Of a DNA stretch of 64,000 nucleotides, positions 24,843 through 33,161 are shown in pieces (position 1 is the stretch's first letter; each line of letters starts with the position of its first letter). The notes beneath the pieces were generated by a model. That model had not been told where the DNA came from. It did not search any database and was given only the letters and a program-made list of their open reading frames with translations. This DNA comes from LMUY01 sp965199005 (lineage in GTDB: Bacteria > Pseudomonadota > Alphaproteobacteria > Acetobacterales > Acetobacteraceae), in assembly GCA_965199005.1 (NCBI GenBank), contig CBDAQK010000007.1, positions 310,001-374,000 on the forward strand, read 5' to 3'. The position numbers and the translations under genes were made by a program.

Positions 24843-25856
24843 ATGGCAAGCAAGTTCCGCTCCCCGGTCGATCCTTATATCCTGATGATGGTGGCCACCG
24901 TGGCTATTGCCTCCACCATTCCAGCGGTCGGGGTGGGGGCGGTCGTCGCCAACTGGGCCTCGACGGTGGCGATCGGCATTCTGTTCTTCATGTATGGTGC
25001 CAAATTGTCCCCCCAGGCCGCACTGACCGGCCTGACGCATTGGCGGTTGCATGGCGTGGTGCTGCTGTCCACCTTCGTGATGTTTCCGATACTGGGGCTG
25101 ATGCTGGGCGTCCTGCCGGAGAGCATCCTGCCGCGCTCGCTCTATAATGGCCTGCTGTTCCTGTGCGTGCTGCCCTCGACCGTGCAATCCTCCATCGCCT
25201 TCACCTCGATTGCGCGGGGGAACGTCGCGGCGGCGTTGTGCAGTGCCTCCGCCTCCAACCTGCTGGGCATCTTCATCACACCGCTGCTGACCGCGCTGTT
25301 GCTGCATACGCAGGGCGGCGGATTCTCCTTCGGCGTGCTGATGGACATCGTCACGCAATTGCTGCTGCCGTTCATGGCCGGCCAGGTGCTGCGCCCATTG
25401 ATCAACGGGTGGCTGACCCGGAACAAATCCTATCTGAGCTTTGTCGACCGCGGATCGATCCTACTGGTGATCTATACCGCGTTCAGCGAGGGCGTGGTCA
25501 CCGGGGTCTGGCATAAACTGGACCTGGCCAACCTCGCCATGCTGTTCATCGTCTCCCTCGTGCTGCTCCTGCTGGTTCTCGCGGTCACCACGGCCGTCAG
25601 CCGCTATATCCTGCGCTTCCCGGTCGAGGATGAGATCGTGGTGGTGTTCTGTGGCTCCAAGAAGAGCCTGGCCAGTGGGCTGCCAATGGCGAGCGTGCTG
25701 TTTGCCGGATCCCAGGTCGGGCTGATCGTGCTGCCGCTGATGCTGTTCCACCAAATGCAGCTCATGCTTTGCGCGACGTTGGCCCGGCGCTACGGTGCCC
25801 GCCCGGCCATCCCGGAGCCGCGCGCCCACGCCCTTCCGTCCGGCAAGATCGCCTAA
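24843..25856 (+). CDS. Bile acid:sodium symporter-like (SBF-like, YfeH-type) transporter
   Basis: A 337-residue membrane protein with about ten hydrophobic helices. The family features are ILFFMYGAKLSPQAALTGLTHWRLH near residue 50, LLFLCVLPSTVQSSIAFTSIARGN with the conserved Pro-Ser-Thr turn, and CGSKKSLASGLPMA in the C-terminal half. These are typical of the SBF-like family (PF13593 group) rather than classical bile-acid carriers. The substrate is unknown; relatives are proposed to carry organic anions. GAGG sits upstream of ATG 24843. The stop overlaps the convergent transglycosylase stop by four bases. Confidence 0.9.
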   Translation: MASKFRSPVDPYILMMVATVAIASTIPAVGVGAVVANWASTVAIGILFFMYGAKLSPQAALTGLTHWRLHGVVLLSTFVMFPILGLMLGVLPESILPRSLYNGLLFLCVLPSTVQSSIAFTSIARGNVAAALCSASASNLLGIFITPLLTALLLHTQGGGFSFGVLMDIVTQLLLPFMAGQVLRPLINGWLTRNKSYLSFVDRGSILLVIYTAFSEGVVTGVWHKLDLANLAMLFIVSLVLLLLVLAVTTAVSRYILRFPVEDEIVVVFCGSKKSLASGLPMASVLFAGSQVGLIVLPLMLFHQMQLMLCATLARRYGARPAIPEPRAHALPSGKIA

Positions 25857-26875
25857 AGCCCGCTCGGCTGCACCACGACGCAGGGCAGCTGGCGCTGGTT
25901 GAGGCGCTGGCAGGCCAGGGCAGCCTGGCCGGCGGATAGGTTCGCCAGACGGGAGCGGTAGAGCACCGTTCCGCTCGACGGTGCGGTGGTTGGCAGCGTG
26001 ATCGTCGCGGCCCGAAGCTGCTCCGGGTCCTCCATCCTGGCGGTCTCTGCCACCTCCCGGGCCAGACCTGGGTTGCCGAACGCGCCCACCTGGATCCCCC
26101 ACGTGCCGGGAACGTCCGGTGGCGGCGGCGCGGTGTAGGCGGCTGCCACCTGCTGCACCGGCGCGGTCGCCGCCCGCTCCAAGGGCGCGCAGGGGTGGTC
26201 GGGGTCGTAGGCAGCGTTCTCATCACAACCGGCTGCCAGGCTGGTCACGCTGGGAGCCGGCGATGGGGCCGCACCTTCGGCGACGCCGTAGGTGGCCAGC
26301 GGCCCGGTCAGGGCGATGGCGTTGCCCAGATGCGGGGTGATCGAGGCCAGATAGTTGATCGTCTCGTCCGGTAGCTCGCTGTTTCCGGCAAGGTAGGCGT
26401 CCAGCCGGTCTGGCCCTGCATTATAGGCAGCCAGGAAACCGGGCGCGCCGTAGCGGTCATACATTTCACGGATATAGGCCGTGCCGGCGAGGATGTTGTT
26501 GTGGGGGTCGTAAGGGTCATTGCCGAGCCGGTGACGCTGTTTCAACCCGGCATAGGTCTGCGGCATCACCTGCATCAGCCCCATCGCGCCAACGGGCGAG
26601 ACCGCCTGTTCCTGGCCACCCGATTCCTGATGCATCACGGCGCGGACCCATTGCTCCGGCACGCGGAAGCGGGACGCGGCTTCGTGAATATAGGGGCCCC
26701 AAGGGTCACCTGACGGGCCCGGTGGCGGGTAATAGCGATGCGGCGCGCGGGACTCTGCCGCCGGGTCATAGCCATCATAGGGAATGGCCCCATCGGAGCT
26801 GTATCCGCCGCCGGGTTGGGCGCATCCACTGAGCAGCAGCGCCATCAGCATCGCTGCGAGCATGAGGCGTTGCAT
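25853..26875 (-). CDS. Lytic transglycosylase lipoprotein with C-terminal SPOR domain
   Basis: The N-terminus MQRLMLAAMLMALLLSGCAQ has a lipobox (LLSGC). Residues about 55-200 are an SLT domain with catalytic Glu84 in VMHQESGGQ, then VSPVGAMGLMQVMPQT and LAAYNAGPDRLDAYL. A SPOR-type domain occupies about 265-340 (GTWGIQVGAFGNPGLAREVAE...) and would bind denuded septal glycan. Together they suggest an outer-membrane peptidoglycan hydrolase acting near the septum, as in RlpA-like proteins. A GTG at 26884 overlapping the upstream stop (GTGA) is an alternative start that adds three residues. Confidence 0.87.
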   Translation of the reverse strand: MQRLMLAAMLMALLLSGCAQPGGGYSSDGAIPYDGYDPAAESRAPHRYYPPPGPSGDPWGPYIHEAASRFRVPEQWVRAVMHQESGGQEQAVSPVGAMGLMQVMPQTYAGLKQRHRLGNDPYDPHNNILAGTAYIREMYDRYGAPGFLAAYNAGPDRLDAYLAGNSELPDETINYLASITPHLGNAIALTGPLATYGVAEGAAPSPAPSVTSLAAGCDENAAYDPDHPCAPLERAATAPVQQVAAAYTAPPPPDVPGTWGIQVGAFGNPGLAREVAETARMEDPEQLRAATITLPTTAPSSGTVLYRSRLANLSAGQAALACQRLNQRQLPCVVVQPSGL

Positions 26876-26880
26876 GCGCG

Positions 26881-27630
26881 TCACCGCAACGCTGCAAGCT
26901 CGGGCGCGGCGGCGGCGAAAAGCGGGGAGGGGGTGTGGGCGCCGGTTTGCCGCATCAGCCACCACGCGCAGCACAAATTGGACGACAGGAACGGCAGCGC
27001 CTTGTCCTGCCGGCTTGCCAGGATCGCCGGCAGGGTCAGCATGCCGGTTCCGCTCATCACGATCGCATCGACCTCCGGATGCAGCACGGTGCGCATGGCG
27101 TCGTACACCTCCGCGGTGGTCAGGGTGTAGGCGCGGAATGTTTTGGTAACCTTCACCAGCTGGACCACCTCGTGACCGGCGGCGGTGAAATAGGCAGCCG
27201 CCTCGTCGGTCAGCCATTGTGGATAGGGCGAGAACAGGCACATCCGCCGCACCCCCAACGCCGCCAATGCCTCCGCGATCGCCCCACTGGCGGTTTGCAC
27301 CGGGGTGCCAGGCCGCGACAGCGACTGCGTGAGGGCCCGGTCGCCGGCGGGCAGCAGCGCGTAGGACGGGCCGGTCATTCCCGCGACCACCGCATCCAGT
27401 GCCAGCCCGCCGAAACTGGCCAGGGCGGCGGCATAGGTGCCGGCGTAGCGCCGGTTGCGTTCCTCCAGCGTGGTGCCGGGCATGACCGGAAGCCGCGTGC
27501 CGAACAGCCGCAAGGTGGCGGGCAGCAGCCGGTTGAGTTCGGGCTCCACCACAGGGTTGGCGGACGGCACCAGGACGCCGACGTTGCGGGCGACGTCCAA
27601 CCCATGCATGGCGTCGGTCAGGTCAACCAT
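26881..27630 (-). CDS. Asp/Glu racemase-superfamily protein (maleate isomerase-like)
   Basis: A 249-residue protein of the Asp/Glu/hydantoin racemase, arylmalonate decarboxylase and maleate isomerase superfamily. Recognisable parts are VGVLVPSANPVVEPELNRLLP, GTTLEERNRRYAG, LAALGVRRMCLFSPYPQWLTDEAAAYF and LPFLSSNLCCAWWLMR. The two positions that normally hold catalytic Cys (CTS and SCTNF motifs) read GMTGPSY and SGTGMLT here, so ordinary racemase chemistry looks unlikely. ATG 27630 is the chosen start; the long open frame upstream lies antisense to the SBP gene. It is divergent from the ABC transporter operon, which suggests a related substrate. Confidence 0.78.
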   Translation of the reverse strand: MVDLTDAMHGLDVARNVGVLVPSANPVVEPELNRLLPATLRLFGTRLPVMPGTTLEERNRRYAGTYAAALASFGGLALDAVVAGMTGPSYALLPAGDRALTQSLSRPGTPVQTASGAIAEALAALGVRRMCLFSPYPQWLTDEAAAYFTAAGHEVVQLVKVTKTFRAYTLTTAEVYDAMRTVLHPEVDAIVMSGTGMLTLPAILASRQDKALPFLSSNLCCAWWLMRQTGAHTPSPLFAAAAPELAALR

Positions 27631-27721
27631 GGAGGCGCTCCGAAAGGGGATGGGCTGGTGCTCAGGCAGGTTTCTTGCTCCACTCCAGGTAGCTCCGCCA
27701 AACCAGTCCGGGAATCCCCTT

Positions 27722-29386
27722 ATGCGCCGTACGCCCCGATTTCTCGATCGCCTACGCCTCGAAGCGAGCGATCTGGAAAACCATGTGGTCGACGAGTTCC
27801 TTGCCGGCCGGCTGGATCGCCGCGGATTGCTGCGGGAGGGCAGCCGGTTCGGCCTGGCGCTGCCGTTGCTGGGCGGTTTGTTGGGAACGGCCAACCCGTT
27901 CGCAAGCACGCTCGCCCGCGCGCAGACCGGCAAGCCGGACGCCACCATCCGCGTCGCCTCGCCCGTGCCGTCCGGTGCGCTGGAGCCGGTGACGGTGGCC
28001 AATGCGGGCGGGCTGATGATGCTGATGCAGACGGGGGAATTCCTGGCGCTGGACCAGCCGGACCTGATCCTGCGGCCGATGCTGGCGCTGTCGTGGAAGC
28101 CCAATAACGACGGCACGATCTGGACCTTCACGCTGCGCCCCAATGTGAAATTCCACAACGGGCACATCCTGAATGCCGACGACGTGGTGGCGACGATGGA
28201 CCGCTTGTGTGATCCGAAAAACGGATCCAACGCGCTCTCCGCCTTTCGCGGCGTGTTGGCGCCGGGGGGTACCCGCAAGGTCGACGACCTGACGGTGGAG
28301 TTCCACCTCAGCGCGCCGAACGGCAACTTCCCCTATATCGTCTCATCGGACAATTACAACGCGATCATCCTGCCGGCGGATTACAGCGGCGACTTCGAGA
28401 AGAACTTCAACGGCACCGGGCCGTTCAGGCTGGAGAAATACACCGCCAAGGTCGGCGCCAGCTTCGTGCGCAACCCGGACTATTGGGGGCCGAAAGCCCT
28501 CCCGGCGCGGACCGAGTTCACCTTCTTCGCGGATTTGCAACCGCAGGTTCTGGCGCTGCAGGGCGACCAGGTGGACGTCATCGGCCAATTGGCGGTGCAG
28601 GGCGCCCAGGGGCTGATCAACGACCCCGACATCAAGCTGATCAAAATCCGCGGTTCCTCGCATCGCCAGATGCACATGAAGACCGATGCGCCGAAATTCG
28701 CCGACAAGCGGGTGCGCCAGGCGATCGCGATGACGCTGGATCGCCCGGCTATCGTCGCCGGGTTGTTCCGGGGCCTGGCCGAGCCCGGCAATGACTCTCC
28801 CTTCGCCCCCGTCTATCCCTCGACCGACCAAACCGTGCCGCAACGTAAGAAGGACATCCCGGCGGCGAAGGCGCTGATGGCGGCCGCCGGTGTTGCCGCC
28901 GGGTTCGAGGCGACGCTGACGACGGAGCGGGTGCAGGAAATCCCCGATTTTGCGGTGCTGGTGCAGAATTCCTGCGCCGAGATCGGGATCAAGCTGACGC
29001 TGAAGATCGAAGACATCGGCGCCTATTACGGCAAGGCCCAGGCAGGCCAATCGGATTGGCTCGATTCGGAAATGGGGATCACCGATTACGGCCATCGCGG
29101 CGTTCCCAACGTGCTGCTGGGTGCGCCGCTGCTGAGCACAGGGGCGTGGAATGCGGCGCATTTCAAAAATCCGGCCTATGATTCGCTGGTCGCGCAATAC
29201 GTCGCCACGACCGACCTGACCTCCCAGCGCGGCATCGCCGGCAAAATCCAGACGCTGCTGCTGGACGAGACGCCGGTGATCTTCCCGTATTTCTACAATT
29301 TCATCGCCGCCACCTCCAAGGCGGTCAGCGGCGTGAAGGCGACTGCCATCTCGCAAATCTTCCTATCGGAAGCGACCATCACCTGA
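27722..29386 (+). CDS. ABC transporter substrate-binding protein, dipeptide/opine (SBP family 5)
   Basis: A 554-residue periplasmic binding protein of the DppA/OppA family. The family motifs are DLILRPMLALSWKPNNDGTIWTFTLRPNVKFHNG, LNADDVVATMDRL, NGTGPFRLEKY and RQAIAMTLDR. The N-terminal 65 residues are unusual: a charged leader (RFLDRLRLEASDLENHVVDEF) precedes a twin-arginine-like LDRRGLLREG and a hydrophobic stretch ending ASTLARAQ, so Tat export is possible. ATG 27722 is the first reasonable start. It is the first gene of a long operon reaching at least to the PhnD-like gene. Confidence 0.9.
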   Translation: MRRTPRFLDRLRLEASDLENHVVDEFLAGRLDRRGLLREGSRFGLALPLLGGLLGTANPFASTLARAQTGKPDATIRVASPVPSGALEPVTVANAGGLMMLMQTGEFLALDQPDLILRPMLALSWKPNNDGTIWTFTLRPNVKFHNGHILNADDVVATMDRLCDPKNGSNALSAFRGVLAPGGTRKVDDLTVEFHLSAPNGNFPYIVSSDNYNAIILPADYSGDFEKNFNGTGPFRLEKYTAKVGASFVRNPDYWGPKALPARTEFTFFADLQPQVLALQGDQVDVIGQLAVQGAQGLINDPDIKLIKIRGSSHRQMHMKTDAPKFADKRVRQAIAMTLDRPAIVAGLFRGLAEPGNDSPFAPVYPSTDQTVPQRKKDIPAAKALMAAAGVAAGFEATLTTERVQEIPDFAVLVQNSCAEIGIKLTLKIEDIGAYYGKAQAGQSDWLDSEMGITDYGHRGVPNVLLGAPLLSTGAWNAAHFKNPAYDSLVAQYVATTDLTSQRGIAGKIQTLLLDETPVIFPYFYNFIAATSKAVSGVKATAISQIFLSEATIT

Positions 29387-30351
29387 TGCCGCTCCGCCTG
29401 GCGCGGCAAATCGGGCGTAGGCTTGGCCTTGGCTTGCTGACCCTGGCGCTGCTGAGCGTGGTGGTGTTTGCCGGCGCCCAATTGCTGCCGGGCGATGTCG
29501 GTCGCCTCATCCTGGGTCCGCTGGCCGATCCGGCGGCGGTGGCGGCGATCAATCACCAGATTGGGGCGGACCGCCCGGCGATCGAGACCTACCTCACCTG
29601 GATCACCCATTTCATCATGGGTGACATGGGAGAATCCTACGCGTTCCGCTCGCCCGTTGCCCCTTTCGTAGGGGCGGCGCTATGGAACTCGATCAAGCTG
29701 GCGGCGGTGGCGTTCGTGATCGTCATGCCATTGTCGATCGGCGCGGGCGTCTATGCGGCGATGCGTGCCGGGCGATGGCAGGACCGCGTCATCAGCGTCG
29801 CCGGGTTGTCGCTGACGGTGATACCGGAATTCGTGTCCTCGATCGCGGTGATCCTGGTGCTGGGGGTGTGGCTGCGCTGGCTGCCGATCTCCGCCGCGAC
29901 GCGGCCCGGCACGGATTGGCTGGAGCAGTTGCGCCACCTCGTCCTGCCGTCGCTGCCGCTGGTGGTGGTGTTGTTCGGCTACATCGCGCGCATGGCCCGC
30001 GCCGGTACGCTGGAGGCGTTGGATGCGGATTATACCAGGACCGCGGTGCTGAAGGGGCTGCCGCAGCATACCGTTATCCTGCGGCATGTGCTGGGCAACG
30101 CGCTGCTGCCGACGATCACGGTCGTCGCCACGCAGCTTGGCTATATGGTCGGCGGCCTAGTGGTGGTGGAGACGCTGTTTCGCTACCAGGGGATCGGCGG
30201 CCTGATCCTGACTGCCGCGCGGGCGAAGGATCTCCCTATGCTGGAGGCGGGCATCCTGGTGGTGGGCGCGATCTTCATCGTGACCACGCTGGCGGCCGAC
30301 ACGCTGTATACCGCACTCAACCCGCGGCTGCGCGATGGGGCCGGACGGTGA
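29386..30351 (+). CDS. ABC transporter permease, DppB-type
   Basis: A 321-residue inner-membrane permease with six helices. The first helix (LGLGLLTLALLSVVVFAGAQLLPGD) is followed by a periplasmic loop. The EAA cytoplasmic loop reads EALDADYTRTAVLKGLPQHTVILRHVLGNALLP, and LVVVETLFRYQGIGGLI follows. It forms the channel with the next permease for the substrate delivered by the SBP. Its start overlaps the SBP stop by one base (TGATG), indicating a coupled operon. Confidence 0.93.
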   Translation: MPLRLARQIGRRLGLGLLTLALLSVVVFAGAQLLPGDVGRLILGPLADPAAVAAINHQIGADRPAIETYLTWITHFIMGDMGESYAFRSPVAPFVGAALWNSIKLAAVAFVIVMPLSIGAGVYAAMRAGRWQDRVISVAGLSLTVIPEFVSSIAVILVLGVWLRWLPISAATRPGTDWLEQLRHLVLPSLPLVVVLFGYIARMARAGTLEALDADYTRTAVLKGLPQHTVILRHVLGNALLPTITVVATQLGYMVGGLVVVETLFRYQGIGGLILTAARAKDLPMLEAGILVVGAIFIVTTLAADTLYTALNPRLRDGAGR

Positions 30352-31163
30352 ACGCTGCGGCGCGCATCTTCCGCTCCGGCCTCTTCCTGGTGGGGTTGGC
30401 GATCGTGCTGGTCTGGGTGTTCTGCGCGCTGTTCGGTCCGCTGGTGGTGCCGGTGGATCCGTACCGGGATGATTTGCTGAACTCGCTGGCGGCGCCTTCG
30501 GCGGCGCATTGGTTCGGCACCGACCAGATCGGCCGCGACATTTTCTCCCGCGTCGTCGTGGGTGCACGGCCGATCCTCTCGGTGGCGCCGTTGGCGACGC
30601 TGCTGGCGACGGTTGCCGGCACCACGCTGGGCCTCTTGGCTGGTTATGCCGGCGGTTGGCTGGATACCGCGACGGGCCGGGTGATCGAGGTCATGCTCGC
30701 CCTCCCGCTGATCGTGGTGGCGCTGATGGTGCTGGTGGCGCTTGGCCCATCTTCCGGCACCGTCATCGCCGTCATCGGCATCATTTTCACCCCGCTGATC
30801 GCGCGCACCGTCCGGGCGGCGGTGTTGTCGGAGCGGTCGCTCGACTACGTCGCGGCAGCCGAACTGCGCGGCGAGGGCGTCTTGCACATCATGTTCGTCG
30901 AAATCCTGCCCAACGTGTTGCCGCCCATCCTGGTGGAGACGACCGTGCGGCTGGGGTATGCGATCTTCACCGTCGCCTCGCTCAGCTTCCTCGGGTTCGG
31001 CATCCAGCCGCCTTCCGCCGATTGGGGCCTCTCGATTTCCGAGAATTATGGGATGATCGTCGGCGGCTATTGGTGGACGGTGAGCTTCGCGGCGGCGGCC
31101 ACGGCGTCGCTGGTGGTTGGCGTCAACCTGGTGGCGGACGGCATCCAGAGCGCGCTGGAGTGA
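30348..31163 (+). CDS. ABC transporter permease, DppC-type
   Basis: A 271-residue second permease subunit. It has the short cytoplasmic N-terminus, a first helix (LFLVGLAIVLVWVFCALFGPLVVP) and the family segment HWFGTDQIGRDIFSRVVVGAR. The EAA loop is LDYVAAAELRGEGVLHIMFVEILPNVLPPI and the C-terminal motif is SFLGFGIQPPSADWG. The GTG start overlaps the DppB-type stop as GTGA, and the stop overlaps the ATPase GTG start in the same way. Confidence 0.93.
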   Translation: MNAAARIFRSGLFLVGLAIVLVWVFCALFGPLVVPVDPYRDDLLNSLAAPSAAHWFGTDQIGRDIFSRVVVGARPILSVAPLATLLATVAGTTLGLLAGYAGGWLDTATGRVIEVMLALPLIVVALMVLVALGPSSGTVIAVIGIIFTPLIARTVRAAVLSERSLDYVAAAELRGEGVLHIMFVEILPNVLPPILVETTVRLGYAIFTVASLSFLGFGIQPPSADWGLSISENYGMIVGGYWWTVSFAAAATASLVVGVNLVADGIQSALE

Positions 31164-33154
31164 GCACGCCGGCCCTCGAGCTACGCGACCTCAGCGTTGG
31201 CTATCGCGCTCGCGGTGCCGAGGCGCTGGTGCTGCGTCACGTGTCGTTGGCCATCGCGCCAGGCGAGACCTACGGGCTGGTGGGGGAAAGCGGCTGCGGC
31301 AAGTCGACCGCGGCCTTCGCCGCCTTGCGCGCCTTGCCCCGCAGCGGGTTCATCCGGTCGGGCCACATCCTGGTGGGTGGGCAGGATGTGATGGGTCTGG
31401 ACCGGGCCGGGCTGCGGACGCTGCGGCTGACCAAGGCGTCGATGGTGTATCAGGACCCGGGCCGGGCACTGAACCCGTCCATGACGGTCGCGCGGCAGAT
31501 CGGCGAGGTGTTCGAGGCAGCGGGTGCCGGCCGGGCGGAGGCGCGGACGCGGGCCGAGGCGATGCTGGCGAAGGTGCGCATCGCCGGGCCAGGGCGGGTG
31601 ATGGCGGCATTCCCGCACCAACTGTCCGGCGGGACGCAGCAGCGCGTCGTCATCGCGATGGCGCTGGCCAAGAACCCGGCGCTGCTGGTGCTGGACGAGC
31701 CGACCACCGGATTGGATGCGACGGTCGAGGCCGAAGTGTTGGACCTGATCCAGGCGCTGAAGCAGGAGTTTGCGACCTCGATCCTGTTCATCAGCCATAA
31801 TCTGGCGATCATTGGGCGGATGTGCGACCGGGTCGGCGTGCTCTATGCAGGCCGGTTGGTGGAGGAGGGGTCTGCCGCCGGCGTTTTGGGGCGCCCGATC
31901 CACCCCTACACCGTCCGCCTGATCCGCTGCCTGCCGACCGGACGGCGCAAGCAGGATGGCCGGCTGGACACCATCCCCGGCTTCCTGCCCCCTCCGGGTG
32001 CCGAGACGCCCGGCTGCGTCTTCGCCCCGCGTTGCGATTTTGCCGACGGCCTCTGCCACACCACGCCGCCTCCGGTGTACCGCGAGGGCAGCCAAATGGC
32101 GGTTTGCCACCATGTGGACCGGGTGACACACGCGGCGCCGCCGGTGGTGACTGCCGCCGCGTCCGCCAGCGACCAGGGTGGCCCGATCCTGCGGGCGGTG
32201 GGGGTTTCGAAAACCTATCAGGTCGGCGCGACGACGCTGCGGGCGGTGTCGGACGTGTCGCTGACGCTTGGGGCGGGGCAGACGCTGGGGCTGGTGGGCG
32301 AATCGGGCAGCGGCAAGACCACGCTGGCCCGGCTGCTGCTGGGGCTGGTGGCCCCCGACGCGGGTGGGGTGATCGAACTGGACGGCAGACCGTTGGCGGG
32401 GTTGGCCAGAGCCCGCTCCCGCGCGGATCAGAAGGCGCTGCAGATCGTCTTCCAGAACCCGGATTCGGCGCTGAACCGATCCCATACCGTCCGGCATTTG
32501 ATCTCCCGTTCGCTGTCGCGGTTGAGCGGGTTGTCGGGACAGCGCCGCCGCGACCGGCTGCGGGATTTGGTCGCCGCGGTGCGCCTGACCGAGCGGTATC
32601 TGCCGATGCGTCCCCGCCAGCTATCGGGCGGGTTGAAGCAGCGCGTGGCCATCGCCCGTGCCTTCGCCGGCGATCCGCAAGTGGTGGTCTGCGACGAACC
32701 CACCTCCGCGCTCGACGTGTCGGTGCAGGCGGCCATCCTGAATCTGCTGGCGGAGTTGCAGGCGACGGCGCGGGTCAGCTACGTGTTCATTAGCCACGAT
32801 CTGGGCGTGGTCCGCTATTTGTCGGACCGTATCGCGGTGCTGTATCTCGGGCGCATCATGGAGGTGGGCCCGGCGCAGGACGTGTTCGAAGGCCCTCACC
32901 ACCCGTATACCGAGGCGCTGCTCTCCGCCGTTCCGGATGAGGGGGCGCAGCGGATCCGGCTGAGCGGCGAGATCCCCAGCCCGTTGGCCCCGCCGCCGGG
33001 TTGCGTGTTTCACACGCGGTGTCCGCGGAAGATCGGGCCCGTGTGCGAGACGACGGAGCCGGCATTGGACCCCGGCGAGCACGGCATACGATGCCACCTG
33101 CCTCGCGAGGCGCTTGGCCGGCGGGGCGCCTTGGCTGACGCGAGAGAAGGATAG
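31160..33154 (+). CDS. Fused dipeptide-type ABC ATPase (DppD-DppF tandem)
   Basis: A single 664-residue polypeptide holding two ABC ATPase domains. Domain 1 (about 1-310) has Walker A GESGCGKST, signature LSGGTQQR and Walker B LLVLDEPTTGLD. Domain 2 (about 335-640) has GESGSGKTT, LSGGLKQR and VVVCDEPTSALD. Each is followed by the oligopeptide-transporter C-terminal module with its Cys-rich loop (CVFAPRCDFADGLC; CVFHTRCPRKIGPVC), which may hold an iron-sulfur cluster. The GTG start is set by the GTGA overlap with the permease gene. It energises the preceding transporter. Confidence 0.93.
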   Translation: MSTPALELRDLSVGYRARGAEALVLRHVSLAIAPGETYGLVGESGCGKSTAAFAALRALPRSGFIRSGHILVGGQDVMGLDRAGLRTLRLTKASMVYQDPGRALNPSMTVARQIGEVFEAAGAGRAEARTRAEAMLAKVRIAGPGRVMAAFPHQLSGGTQQRVVIAMALAKNPALLVLDEPTTGLDATVEAEVLDLIQALKQEFATSILFISHNLAIIGRMCDRVGVLYAGRLVEEGSAAGVLGRPIHPYTVRLIRCLPTGRRKQDGRLDTIPGFLPPPGAETPGCVFAPRCDFADGLCHTTPPPVYREGSQMAVCHHVDRVTHAAPPVVTAAASASDQGGPILRAVGVSKTYQVGATTLRAVSDVSLTLGAGQTLGLVGESGSGKTTLARLLLGLVAPDAGGVIELDGRPLAGLARARSRADQKALQIVFQNPDSALNRSHTVRHLISRSLSRLSGLSGQRRRDRLRDLVAAVRLTERYLPMRPRQLSGGLKQRVAIARAFAGDPQVVVCDEPTSALDVSVQAAILNLLAELQATARVSYVFISHDLGVVRYLSDRIAVLYLGRIMEVGPAQDVFEGPHHPYTEALLSAVPDEGAQRIRLSGEIPSPLAPPPGCVFHTRCPRKIGPVCETTEPALDPGEHGIRCHLPREALGRRGALADAREG

Positions 33155-33161
33155 GCACCCG

